Below are positions 7,257 to 15,654 of a stretch of DNA of 64,000 bases, piece by piece; position 1 is the stretch's first letter; each line of letters begins with the position of its first letter. The stretch covers positions 4,682,001-4,746,000 of the forward strand of contig NZ_CP146232.1 in NCBI RefSeq assembly GCF_037040815.1, written 5' to 3'. Under the pieces are notes generated by a model. That model was not told the origin of the DNA, did not search any database, and saw only the letters and a program-made list of their open reading frames with translations. A program made the position numbers and the translations under genes. The DNA is from Pararoseomonas sp. SCSIO 73927 (lineage in GTDB: Bacteria; Pseudomonadota; Alphaproteobacteria; Acetobacterales; Acetobacteraceae).

Positions 7257-8384
7257 ATGAGCGAGACCTCCTGGAAAGGCGCCAACGCCGCCGCGGTGTT
7301 CCAGGGCGCCGCCGCGGCCCTGCTGCTGGCGATCGGCGCCTGGCAGGGGATCGCGGCGGTTGCCAGCGAGCGGGGGCAGGAGCGGCTGCGGCCGGCGCTG
7401 AACGCCGAATCCCTCCTCTCCGGCCGCTTCACCGGCGCGGTGAACCATGTGCTGGCGCACGAACTGCCGGCGGACCCGCTGCTGCGCGCCAGCGGCGGCG
7501 TGTTCCGCTACGACCTGTTCCGCTCCGGCGGGCCACAGGTCCGGGTGGGCTGCGACGACACCCTGTTCCTGACAGAGGAGCTGCGCCCCTGGCCGGGCGC
7601 GGAGGCCGCGATGGCGGAGCGCGCGGCGATCGTGCGCCGGGTGCGGGACGGCCTGGCGCAGCGCGGCATCCTCCTCACCGTCGCCCTGGTGCCGGACAAG
7701 GCGCGGGTGAAGCGGGACAAGCTCTGCGGGGCGCCCCACTCCGCCCAGGCGGAGGCGCGCTACGACGCCTTCGCGGAACTGCTGCGGGGCCAGGGGATCC
7801 AGCCCCTCCTCCTGCTGCGGCCCCTCATGGCGCGAGAGGCGCAGGGCGGCGCCTGGTGGCGCACCGACACGCACTGGAGCCAGGAAGGTGCCCGCGCCGC
7901 CGCGGCCGCCATCGCGGCCGCACTCCGCGTCTATCCCCTCTCCCGCGGCACCGCCTTCCGGACCACGGCCGCCGCCGAGGAGACGGACGGGCCCGGCGAC
8001 CTGCTCCGCCTCATGAGCCTCGACCGCGTGCCGGACGCGCTGCGCCCGGCGCCCGACCGCCAGAGGCTGGAGACGACCGCGGCCGTCGAGGCGGCCTCCG
8101 GCGGCGGCGGGCTGCTGGACGAGACCCCGGCCCCGGAGGTCGCGCTCGTCGGCTCCTCCTACTCCGTAAACGCGAACTTCCACGGCGCGCTGCAGGAGCT
8201 GCTCCGCAGCCCGGTCGTGAGCGCGGCGAAGGCCGGCGGCGGCTTCGCCGGCAGCGCGAACGACTATTTCGGCGGGCAGACCTTCCGCGAGACGCCGCCC
8301 CGCCTCGTGATCTGGGAGATCCCGGAGCGCGTGGTGGGGCAGCCCCTGGGCCAGGGCGAGCGCGACCTGGCGGCCCGCTGGTGA
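7257..8384 (+). CDS. AlgJ/AlgX-like SGNH acetyltransferase, membrane-anchored
   Basis: A 375-residue protein with a single N-terminal signal-anchor helix (AAAVFQGAAAALLLAIGAW) and a periplasmic SGNH-like domain. The catalytic dyad is in WWRTDTHWSQEG (D204, H206), and the nucleophile is most likely S301 in VALVGSSYSVN, the same arrangement as in AlgJ and AlgX. It probably takes acetyl from the neighbouring MBOAT protein and places it on a periplasmic polysaccharide. GAGAG precedes the ATG and the gap to the MBOAT gene is 10 bases. The C-terminal LVIWEIPERVV also fits AlgJ. There is no carbohydrate-binding module like that at the AlgX C-terminus, so it is closer to AlgJ. Confidence 0.82.
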   Translation: MSETSWKGANAAAVFQGAAAALLLAIGAWQGIAAVASERGQERLRPALNAESLLSGRFTGAVNHVLAHELPADPLLRASGGVFRYDLFRSGGPQVRVGCDDTLFLTEELRPWPGAEAAMAERAAIVRRVRDGLAQRGILLTVALVPDKARVKRDKLCGAPHSAQAEARYDAFAELLRGQGIQPLLLLRPLMAREAQGGAWWRTDTHWSQEGARAAAAAIAAALRVYPLSRGTAFRTTAAAEETDGPGDLLRLMSLDRVPDALRPAPDRQRLETTAAVEAASGGGGLLDETPAPEVALVGSSYSVNANFHGALQELLRSPVVSAAKAGGGFAGSANDYFGGQTFRETPPRLVIWEIPERVVGQPLGQGERDLAARW

Positions 8385-8460
8385 GGTCCCGCTGGCGCCA
8401 GGAGCCCCCCGCCGCGCCCGCCATGGCGCGCGTGCGGGTCCGAGACGGCGACGAAACGCT

Positions 8461-8489
8461 TTGCATCCTGAACCGCTCAGTTAAATTAT
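8461..8489 (+). promoter_or_regulatory. Possible sigma70-type promoter for the TPR gene
   Basis: TTGCAT (8461-8466) and AATTAT (8484-8489) are separated by 17 bases in the 147-bp gap between the AlgJ-like and TPR genes. They sit in a short AT-rich patch about 45 bases before the start codon. Each box matches consensus only partly, so this is tentative. Confidence 0.35.
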
Positions 8490-8531
8490 GAGACAAGCCT
8501 GCCGCTGCCTCGTCCCGGGAATCCTTGCCTG

Positions 8532-11255
8532 ATGTCCACTCGCCAACCCCATTCGGCCCTGGCCGCGCCGGTGGCCAACCGGTCCGGCGGGCGGCGGATC
8601 CTGCCCGGCGGGACCGTTCTCCTGCTCGCCGCGCTCGGCGGGGCGCCCGGACTGGCCCAGTCGCCGCCCCCGCTGCCGGGCGGGCCCGCGCCCGCGACCG
8701 CGACAGCCCCGCCGAGGCCCGTTCCGGCGCCCAACCCGGCACCGGGCGCCGCCTCCCCCACCCCGGCTCCCGCGCCTTCGGCCGATGCGGGGCGCGCCGG
8801 CCCGCGCGGTGTCGCCGTGCTGATCGACCAGGCGAATTTCTGGAGCGCCCAGGGGCGGCCCGAGCTGGCGCAGCAGGCGCTGGACCGGCTGCTGACGGTG
8901 GACCCGAACAGCCCGGACGTGCTGCTGGCGGCGGCCGAGGTGGCGGCGCAGAACGGCGACCGCGCGACGGCGGAGGTCTATGTCGCGCGGCTCCGGCAGA
9001 TCGCCCCGGACAGCCCGCAGCGCGCCCAGGCCGAGCTGGCGCTCCGCGCCGCCTCCGTGGACCAGGCCGTGCTCGCCGAGGCCCGCAACCTGGCCCAGGC
9101 CGGCCAGCGCGAGGCGGCGATGCAGCGCTACCGCCAGCTCTTCCCCAATGGCGAGGTGCCGGCGATCTTCGCCGCCGAGTACTACCAGACCCTGGCCGGC
9201 AGCTCCCCCGACCACTTCGAGGAGGCGCGCGCCGGGCTGGAGCGCGCCGTCTCGCGCGTGCCGGAGAACCGGCCGCTGCAGCTCGCCTACTCCCAGCTCC
9301 TTACCTACAGCGAGGCCTATCGGTTCGAGGGGCTGCGGCGCCTCCGCGCCCTCGCGGCTGAACCGACAGTGGGCGAGGCCGCGCGGCAGGCCTGGCGCCA
9401 GGCGCTGCTCTGGCTGCCCAGCGATCCGGACGCGGCCGAGGAGATCGGGGCCTATATCGCGGCCGTGGGCGGCAACGCCGATGCGGAGATCCAGGCCAAG
9501 TACAACGAGGCGAAGGCCACGGTGATCCCGGCCTCCATCACCAACCGCCTCGCCGGCTGGACCGCCATCACCGAGCAGAAGAACGCGGAGGCCGAGCGGC
9601 TCTTCTCCGCCTCCATCGCCGAGGACCCGCAGGACGCCGAGTCCCACATCGGCATGGCCATCGTCCGCAAGCTGCAGGGCCGCTTCGCGGAGGCGCGCGA
9701 GTTCTTCGCCCGCGCCGTGCAGATCACGCCCTTCCGCGAGGAGGAGTTCCGCAACAGCGTCGGCGACCTCAGCGGCGCCACGGCCGGGGGGAGTGGCGGC
9801 GGGCGCGGCGCCACCGGGGGCGGCCGTGGGGGCGGCAACTACACGAGCGACTCCTACGTCGCCTGGCAGAGCCTGAACCGGGGCCAGCTGGATCGCGCGG
9901 CCAGCAGCGCCCAGCGCGCCCTCCGCGGCAACGCGAACGAGCGGCTGCAGGGCGAGATCGTCCTCGGGATGGTCGCGCTCCGCCGTAACAACAACGCGGA
10001 GGCGGAGCGCCGCTTCCGCCGCGTCCTCGCCGCGCGCCGCAACCAGCCCGCCGCCCAGGCAGGCCTCTACGAGGCGCTGTCCCGCCAGAACCGCCTGCCC
10101 GAGGCCGACCGCTTCCTGGCCGAGAGCGGCTACCGCCCGCCCGAGGGCGGCCTCGGCACCCGCTCCAACGCCCTGCGCCAGGAGGCCGCCGCCACCCGCG
10201 ACCCCGCGGCCAAGATCGCGATCCTGCGCGGCGCTATCGCCTCCGACCCGAACAGCGTCTGGCTCGCCTTCGACCTCGCCAACGCCCTCAAGGCCAATGG
10301 CCAGACGGAAGAGGCCCGGCGCCTCGAGGCGCAGCTCGCCTCCCGCCGCGGCGCCGCCGACGCCCTCTTCGCCTCCGCCCTCCTCGCCAATGCGGATGGC
10401 CGCATCGCCGAGGCGGCGGACCGGCTGGAGGCCATCCCCGACCGCGCCCGCCCGGCGGACGGCGACCGCCTGCTCGACCAGACCCGCCAGACCCTGCAGC
10501 TGCGCGACCTGGAGCGCCAGGCGCGCGGCAACCCGCAATCCGATGCCGCCCGGCGGCTGCTCGGCCTGGCCGGCCAGCCGGACCCGACCGGCCAGACCCA
10601 GGCCGGCGTGATCCGGGCCTTCAACCGCCTGCGGCAGACCGGCAACCTCGAGGCCGCCTCCCGCGCGGTGCTCGCCTCTCCCCCCGCCACCCCCGCCGGG
10701 CGCGTGGCCGCGAGCTTTGCCATGGTGGAGGCCGGCCGCACCGCCGAGGCGGAGTCCCTCATCGGCGGGCTGGCCGGGAACAGCGGCCTGACCCGCGAGC
10801 AGCGCCAGCAGGTGGCGACCATCCGCGGCAATGCCGCCGCGGCCGCGGCGGAACGCCTCACGGCCCGCGGCGACCAGCGCGGCGCCATGGAACGTCTCTC
10901 CCGCGCGCTGGACGACGCACCTGACAACCCCGACGTCCAGCTCGCCGCCGCCCGCGTCATGGCCCGGTCCGGCCGGGCCGACGAGGCGCAGCGCGTCGCC
11001 GAGGGCATCCTTGGCCGCGACCCGGACAACGTCGCGGCCCGCGCCGTGGCGGGGGAGGCGGCGGTCCTCAACAACGCCCTCGGCCGGGCCGAGCAGATCC
11101 TGTCGGAAGGCCGTGCCCGGCGCGCGGACGGGCTGCAGATGGCCCTGCTCGAGGCGCAGATCGCCCGCGCGCGGCGCGATCCCGTCCGCGCCCGCGAGGC
11201 GCTGGAGGAGGCTGCCCGGCTGCGTGGCGCCCAGCTTCGCGCCAGCACGCGCTGA
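8532..11255 (+). CDS. Large exported TPR-repeat protein of the polysaccharide locus
   Basis: A 907-residue protein with an N-terminal export signal (hydrophobic TVLLLAALGGAPGLAQ), then a Pro/Ala-rich linker to about residue 85, then TPR-like helical repeats to the end. Repeats seen include GRPELAQQALDRLLTVDPNSPDVLLAAAEVAAQNGD, AERLFSASIAEDPQDAESHIGMAIV and MERLSRALDDAPDNPDVQLAAARVMARSGRADEA. A Gly/Ser-rich insert lies near residues 415-435. There is no C-terminal beta-barrel, so it is not a full BcsC. TPR scaffolds such as AlgK or the BcsC N-terminus hold periplasmic polysaccharide machinery together and link it to the outer membrane. I infer a similar role because it follows the MBOAT/AlgJ genes; the direct partner is unknown. 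Confidence 0.75.
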   Translation: MSTRQPHSALAAPVANRSGGRRILPGGTVLLLAALGGAPGLAQSPPPLPGGPAPATATAPPRPVPAPNPAPGAASPTPAPAPSADAGRAGPRGVAVLIDQANFWSAQGRPELAQQALDRLLTVDPNSPDVLLAAAEVAAQNGDRATAEVYVARLRQIAPDSPQRAQAELALRAASVDQAVLAEARNLAQAGQREAAMQRYRQLFPNGEVPAIFAAEYYQTLAGSSPDHFEEARAGLERAVSRVPENRPLQLAYSQLLTYSEAYRFEGLRRLRALAAEPTVGEAARQAWRQALLWLPSDPDAAEEIGAYIAAVGGNADAEIQAKYNEAKATVIPASITNRLAGWTAITEQKNAEAERLFSASIAEDPQDAESHIGMAIVRKLQGRFAEAREFFARAVQITPFREEEFRNSVGDLSGATAGGSGGGRGATGGGRGGGNYTSDSYVAWQSLNRGQLDRAASSAQRALRGNANERLQGEIVLGMVALRRNNNAEAERRFRRVLAARRNQPAAQAGLYEALSRQNRLPEADRFLAESGYRPPEGGLGTRSNALRQEAAATRDPAAKIAILRGAIASDPNSVWLAFDLANALKANGQTEEARRLEAQLASRRGAADALFASALLANADGRIAEAADRLEAIPDRARPADGDRLLDQTRQTLQLRDLERQARGNPQSDAARRLLGLAGQPDPTGQTQAGVIRAFNRLRQTGNLEAASRAVLASPPATPAGRVAASFAMVEAGRTAEAESLIGGLAGNSGLTREQRQQVATIRGNAAAAAAERLTARGDQRGAMERLSRALDDAPDNPDVQLAAARVMARSGRADEAQRVAEGILGRDPDNVAARAVAGEAAVLNNALGRAEQILSEGRARRADGLQMALLEAQIARARRDPVRAREALEEAARLRGAQLRASTR

Positions 11256-11529
11256 GGCGCGAGGCAGCGGGAAAGTCGGGTCGGTCGTCCCCGGGGCGGC
11301 ATGACTCGGCCGCCCCAGCTCTCCGGGATGGCACCCTGGCGATCAGAAGCGATGGTGCGTCCGGGCCGGCCTCGGGCACCTGCCGCACCGGCCTGACGCG
11401 GCGCTCCGGCATGGGCGGCGCGTGCTGCCTCGCGCCCGCCCCAGGACATGACTGCGGGGCGTGGCTTCGGTTGGGCGATTTCGGCAACTAACGCAGCGGG
11501 ACCCGCTCGAAGCGTTGCCCCCATTAGGT

Positions 11530-11562
11530 CCGGGAGGAGGAAGAGCTCTCTCCTCCTCCCGG
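11530..11562. terminator. Bidirectional terminator-like hairpin between converging operons
   Basis: CCGGGAGGAGGA (11530-11541) pairs perfectly over 12 bp with TCCTCCTCCCGG (11551-11562) around a 9-base loop. It lies between the TPR gene (ends 11255) and the AlgF-like gene (ends 11595 on the other strand). No U tract follows. The rest of the 340-bp gap (11256-11594) shows no credible gene or motif. Confidence 0.55.
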
Positions 11563-11594
11563 TACAGGCGGTTCGCGCGGAGCGCGACGCCCGG

Positions 11595-12311
11595 TCAGCC
11601 CCGCCAGCGCGCGGTCGTGTCGCGGCTGATGAACGAGACGAGGTTGCGGCCGTCCGGGCGCATCAGCCAGATGCTGTACATGCCGCCCGCCTCGAGCCCG
11701 GAGAGCTGGAAGGCCGGCGCGGACTGGCCGGGGCTGCAATCCGCGCGGATCTCGGCGGTGACGGGGTTCACGCTGCGCGCCTTGGCGGTGCCGGGCGCCA
11801 CCTGCTCCAGCACGGCCGGCCCGTTCGGCGCCAGCACCGCGGAGGCGGAGGCGCAGTCCGTGGTGGCGTTGTAGAAGCTCAGCCGGGAACGGGCGCGGTT
11901 GAAGTCCGCCTGGTCCACCACGGGCTTCATCACCAAGCTGTTGCCCTGCACCTGCACGAGCACGGTGTTGAAGGAGCCGGACTCGAACTTCAGCGCGGCG
12001 CGGCCGGTGCGGCTGCCGGCGCTGGCCTCCACCACCATCTCACGCCCGCCGGTCACGCGCTGCGCGACGGCGAAGGGGGTCACGCGCTCCTCCGGCTTCG
12101 TGCCCAGGCGCGCGGCCGGCAGGAAGGCCGGGCGCAGCGCCACCTCCTCGCCGAGCGTGTTGACGAAGCGGACATAGGCGGAGTCGGGCGGCGGCTGCGG
12201 GTCGTAGACCGCGGCCTGCCCCTGGGCCAGGCCGGGCCCGGCCGAGGCGGCGAGAAGGGCGGTGGCGGCCGCGGCGGCGCCGAGGCGACGGCGCATGGAG
12301 CGGGCGGGCAT
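11595..12311 (-). CDS. AlgF-like periplasmic polysaccharide acetylation protein
   Basis: A 238-residue exported protein. The N-terminus MPARSMRRRLGAAAAATALL...GLAQG is a signal peptide, and the mature part begins AAVYDPQPPPDSAYVRFVNTLGEEV. This resembles AlgF, whose mature protein starts with a YGP-x-AP-x-S-x-FVR-type strand. The remainder looks beta-rich (FNTVLVQVQGNSLVMKPVVD, YSIWLMRPDGRN), consistent with AlgF's paired beta-sandwich domains. AlgF is needed for alginate acetylation and is thought to relay or position the acetyl carrier. The ATG overlaps the stop of the AlgJ/X-like gene (TGATG), so both proteins are made together. The assignment rests on N-terminal pattern and context. Confidence 0.65.
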   Translation of the reverse strand: MPARSMRRRLGAAAAATALLAASAGPGLAQGQAAVYDPQPPPDSAYVRFVNTLGEEVALRPAFLPAARLGTKPEERVTPFAVAQRVTGGREMVVEASAGSRTGRAALKFESGSFNTVLVQVQGNSLVMKPVVDQADFNRARSRLSFYNATTDCASASAVLAPNGPAVLEQVAPGTAKARSVNPVTAEIRADCSPGQSAPAFQLSGLEAGGMYSIWLMRPDGRNLVSFISRDTTARWRG

Positions 12312-13300
12312 CACGCGCCCACCCCGCGGCGCAGGTCGGCGATGAATTTGTCGGCCGACATGGCGTTCTGGGACCAGCCGCCGCTGCTCGGGCCCGTGCT
12401 GAGGTCGAGTTCGAGATGAGTCCAGATGATCACCTTGGGCCTCTGCTGCTTGAAGAGATCGCTCGAGAGATACTGCAGGATCGTCGCCCAGGGGCCGACA
12501 TTGTTCGGCTTCCAGAAGAGCGAGACCGGCCGCATCAGCTGGTTGGAGAGGATGGGCTGAAACAGGTAGCGCGGCTCGACGTAGCTGTTGCCGATCAGCG
12601 CCACGTCGGCCGTGTCGTCCGCGATGAGGTCGTTCTGGGAGCCGGAGGAGGCGATCTCCCGGATCTGGTAGGGCTCCACCCCGTACCCGTCGCGCTGCGC
12701 CGCGGGCAGCAGCCGCACCAGGTCCCCGCGCGGGTACTGGCGGTTCACCAGCGCGGTCACCTGGGTGCCGGGCCGGCTGCTCGGCGGCAGGGTCGGGCCG
12801 ACGGCCTTCGCCATTTCCACGGCCGCGATCTCCGCCCCCATCGGCGTCCAGTGCGAATCGGTCTTGAACCAGAGCTGGACGGAGGGCTGCCGGGCGCGGA
12901 AAGCGGCCTGCACGTCCGGCACGATGGCGCCGGCGCGGCGGAACTCGCCCGCCGCAATGCCGTAGCGGCGCTCCAGATCGGCCTGGAACCGCACGTTCGA
13001 GGGCAGGAACTGCCGGTAGAGCACCGTCTTGGACGGGATCAGCAGCATCGCGACCTGGATCCCGGCGCCGCGCAGGATGCCGATCGCCTGGCTGATCACC
13101 GAGGTCGCCGCGCGCATGTTGTCCAGCGGCGCGTCGTTCGCCCGGTCCCACGCCCCGAACAGCCACCCGTCGGTGCCGGCGATGACGAGGCCGGGGGCCT
13201 GGGCACGCGCGACGGAGGCGGAGAGCGCGGCCGCGCCCGCCCCGAGGAGGAGGGAGCGTCGCGCCGTGCCGGAAGAGGGCTGGGGCTCAGGGGTCGTCAT
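12311..13300 (-). CDS. Second AlgJ/AlgX-like SGNH acetyltransferase, Tat-type signal
   Basis: A 329-residue protein beginning with a twin-arginine-like signal (TARRSLLLGAGAAALSASVARAQA), then GTDGWLFGAWD, typical of AlgJ/AlgX N-domains. The catalytic residues are in WFKTDSHWTPMG (D148, H150) and VALIGNSYVEPR (likely nucleophile S239). It should act in the periplasm, moving acetyl groups onto a polysaccharide. It differs clearly in sequence from the AlgJ-like protein of the converging operon, so it may act on another position or step. It is co-transcribed with the AlgF-like gene (1-base overlap). The ATG at 13300 was chosen because it places the signal peptide at the start; the upstream extension is not signal-like. 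Confidence 0.8.
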   Translation of the reverse strand: MTTPEPQPSSGTARRSLLLGAGAAALSASVARAQAPGLVIAGTDGWLFGAWDRANDAPLDNMRAATSVISQAIGILRGAGIQVAMLLIPSKTVLYRQFLPSNVRFQADLERRYGIAAGEFRRAGAIVPDVQAAFRARQPSVQLWFKTDSHWTPMGAEIAAVEMAKAVGPTLPPSSRPGTQVTALVNRQYPRGDLVRLLPAAQRDGYGVEPYQIREIASSGSQNDLIADDTADVALIGNSYVEPRYLFQPILSNQLMRPVSLFWKPNNVGPWATILQYLSSDLFKQQRPKVIIWTHLELDLSTGPSSGGWSQNAMSADKFIADLRRGVGA

Positions 13301-13493
13301 GGGTGAGGGCTGCCCGGATGGAAGGGATAAGGGATCCCGCGGGGCGGGATCGTGGAGAGGATCGGGCCGCGCCGGACGGTTCCGGAACAGGTCACGGGTC
13401 GCATCCTGCCCCCTTCGCCGCGTGCCACGCATGGCCGGACGTTATTCGCCGCCCGCCGCGCCAGCAATGGCGGGGCGGCAACGTTGCGCCCCC

Positions 13494-13519
13494 AGCGCCC
13501 AAGATCAGCGCCCAAGATC
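13494..13519. repeat. Perfect tandem duplication of 13 bp at a gene end
   Basis: AGCGCCCAAGATC occurs twice in a row (13494-13506 and 13507-13519). The second copy overlaps the stop codon of the SGNH hydrolase on the minus strand. It looks like a slippage duplication just downstream of the gene; no function is evident. The rest of the gap 13301-13493 shows nothing I can name. Confidence 0.7.
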
Positions 13520-14360
13520 AGCGGCCGAGAAGGGCGTTCACCCGCGGCTCCAGCACCGCGCCGAGCCTGGCGTAGCCGTCCGGCGACAGGTGCAGCCCGT
13601 CCGTGAGGACTCCCGGCAGGGGCCGCCCGGCCGAATCGACCAGCGCGCCGCCGAGATCGGCGTAGAAGACGGAGCTGTTGTCCGCGCAGGGCGCGATGAG
13701 CGCGTTCACCCGCTGGTTCAGCGCGCGCGCGGGGTCCGAGGCGTCCGCGCCGCGCGGCAGGATGCCGAGCAGCAGGATCCGCGTGGCGGGGGCGCGGCCG
13801 CGGATCAGCCGGACGATCTCCGCGATGCCGAGCGCCGTGTCCTCGGGCGGGTTGTTGTAGGTGGCGTTGTTGGTGCCGATGAGCAGCACGGCCACCCGCG
13901 GGCGGAGGGTGGCGGGCCACTGCCCGCCCTCCTGCAGGCGCCAGAGCACGCCCTGGGTGAAATCCCCGCCGACCCCGAAATTCGCCGCCCCGCGGGAGCC
14001 GAACCTCGCCTCCCAGACCGGCGGGTCCCAGAACTGGGTGATGGAGTCGCCGATGAAGATCATCTGCGCCCAGCCCATGCCGCGGCCGGCGACACGGCTC
14101 AGCTCCGCCGTGCGGGCCCGCCAGTAGGGCTCGGGGAGGTTCTCCGGCGTCGCCTCCCGGGGCATGGGGTTGCGGACGGGAAGGTTGGGGCAGGCGGGCT
14201 CCCGCTGCGCCAGGGCCGGGCTGGGCGCGCCGGCGAGGAAGAGGCCCGCCAGCAGGGAGGCGAGCGCGATGCCCCCGGCACCCACCGCCTTCAGCAGCCG
14301 CGTCCGGCCACGCGGCCGCCCTGCCGCCCGTCCACCCCTCCGCTCAGGCCGCCCTCGCAT
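13518..14360 (-). CDS. Exported SGNH/GDSL esterase-acetylhydrolase
   Basis: A 280-residue protein with a long Arg-rich n-region and a signal peptide (AVGAGGIALASLLAGLFLAGAPSPALAQ). All SGNH blocks are present in order: IFIGDSITQFW (Ser106), NFGVGGDFTQ (Gly block), LLIGTNNATYNN (Asn164/165) and LTDGLHLSPDGY (Asp254, His257). It resembles the PAF-acetylhydrolase/rhamnogalacturonan-acetylesterase group. In this locus it probably removes or moves acetyl groups on the exported glycan, balancing the two AlgJ/X-like transferases. Its start overlaps the end of the upstream glycosyltransferase by 17 bases, tying it to that operon. Confidence 0.82.
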   Translation of the reverse strand: MRGRPERRGGRAAGRPRGRTRLLKAVGAGGIALASLLAGLFLAGAPSPALAQREPACPNLPVRNPMPREATPENLPEPYWRARTAELSRVAGRGMGWAQMIFIGDSITQFWDPPVWEARFGSRGAANFGVGGDFTQGVLWRLQEGGQWPATLRPRVAVLLIGTNNATYNNPPEDTALGIAEIVRLIRGRAPATRILLLGILPRGADASDPARALNQRVNALIAPCADNSSVFYADLGGALVDSAGRPLPGVLTDGLHLSPDGYARLGAVLEPRVNALLGR

Positions 14361-15654
14361 CGCGAAGCTCCTCCTCGCCGTAGATGGCGCGCAGCGCGCC
14401 CACGAACTCGTCCCGGCCGATCACGTCGCGCAGGCTTCCCGCCAGCCTCTCATGCGTGTCCGGCTCCGCCGCCTGCAGCAGGGCGCGGGTGAGGTCCGGG
14501 GCGGAGCCGGCGCGGAAATGCAGCCCGTCCACCCCTTCCTGCACCTTCTCCGCCATGCCGCCGATGCCGGAGACGATGAGCGGCGTGCCGGCCCGCCGGG
14601 CCTCCTGGATCACCACGGGCGAGTTCTCCCACCAGATGGAGGGCATGATCACCCAGCCGACGGAGGACATCAGCCCCACCACGTCGGCGGCGTCGTAGCG
14701 ACCGGCGAAGGTCAGCCGGTCCCCGGCGGCCTCGATCGCCTTCTCCAGGTGCGGGAAGAAGCGCAGCGTCTCCGCCTCGGTCGCGCCGTAGACGATGAGG
14801 CCGAGCGAGGGGTCCTCCTGCATCGCCGTGGCGAAGGCGGGGACCAGCACGTCCAGGCCCTTGAACTCCGTGGGCTGCCCGAAGAAGGCGAAGCGGGCGG
14901 AGAGCCGGGCGCTGTCCGGCCGCGGGCGGGGCTGCGCCAGCAGGTCGTCGCCGAGGTAGTTCTCCAGCACCGTCGCACGGTCCGGCGAGAGGCCCCAGGC
15001 GCGGTAGCGCTCGGCGATGAAGTAGCTGGGATAGACGAAGTGGTGGAAGCGCCGCAGCCCGGAGAGCATCAGCGCCTTGCGCAGCCGCAGCCGCTCCAGC
15101 GTCTGGTCGGGGAAGCACTGAAGGCAGCGCTGCGCCGTCTCCTTCCGGCACAGCTCGCGGGAGCGGGTGCGGATCATCTGGCCGTGGTGGCTGCAGATGG
15201 CCAGCATCTCGTGCAGGGTCACCACCATGCGCGCGTCCGGCCGCGCCTCGGCCAGCTCCGCCACAAGGTCCAGCCCCACGCGCCAGTAGTGGTGGAAATG
15301 GTAGACGTCGGCCTTCAGCCCGGCGAGCAGCCGCACCAGCGCGCGGCGCTCCTCGGCGCTGCGCCACCACAGCCGGTCGTCCTCCATGCCCCCCACGGCG
15401 TAGAGGTACTCGCTCTCGCCGTAGCGGGCGAAGGACTCCCCGCGATCCGAGGGCGGCTGGCCGTTCGGCAGCTCGATCGCCGCGACGAAGCTTGCCTGCC
15501 AACCCTCCCCCGCCAGGGTCTGGTACTGGCGGTAGGCGGCCGTCTCCCCCCCGCCCTTCGAGAAGTCGGGATGCGCGTGGGACACGACGCAGACGGAGGG
15601 CGCGGGTCCGCCGGCCGCCCGGCCCGGGGTGGCCATGATCGTGGGGCGGCTCAT
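14344..15654 (-). CDS. Glycosyltransferase family 4
   Basis: A 436-residue GT-B enzyme. The N-domain begins VCVVSHAHPDFSKGGGETAAYRQYQTLAGEGW, with the Gly-rich acceptor loop and a His-rich stretch (DVYHFHHYW) followed by VVTLHEMLAICSHHGQM. The C-domain has FFGQPTEFKGLDVLVPAF and the retaining-GT4 signature ENSPVVIQE (E-x7-E), which binds the nucleotide-sugar donor. A cluster CRKETAQRCLQCFP is typical of a GT4 subgroup with a cysteine-rich insert. It should add one sugar to a cytosolic lipid-linked intermediate. Its start overlaps the stop of the gene at 15651 (ATGA) and its end overlaps the SGNH gene. Donor and acceptor are unknown. Confidence 0.85.
   Translation of the reverse strand: MSRPTIMATPGRAAGGPAPSVCVVSHAHPDFSKGGGETAAYRQYQTLAGEGWQASFVAAIELPNGQPPSDRGESFARYGESEYLYAVGGMEDDRLWWRSAEERRALVRLLAGLKADVYHFHHYWRVGLDLVAELAEARPDARMVVTLHEMLAICSHHGQMIRTRSRELCRKETAQRCLQCFPDQTLERLRLRKALMLSGLRRFHHFVYPSYFIAERYRAWGLSPDRATVLENYLGDDLLAQPRPRPDSARLSARFAFFGQPTEFKGLDVLVPAFATAMQEDPSLGLIVYGATEAETLRFFPHLEKAIEAAGDRLTFAGRYDAADVVGLMSSVGWVIMPSIWWENSPVVIQEARRAGTPLIVSGIGGMAEKVQEGVDGLHFRAGSAPDLTRALLQAAEPDTHERLAGSLRDVIGRDEFVGALRAIYGEEELRDARAA

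Noticed and set aside
5642..7432. 596-residue minus-strand frame under the MBOAT gene
   Set aside because: Composition (Glu/Arg/His/Gly without hydrophobic segments) is that of a reverse-complement shadow of a membrane protein gene.
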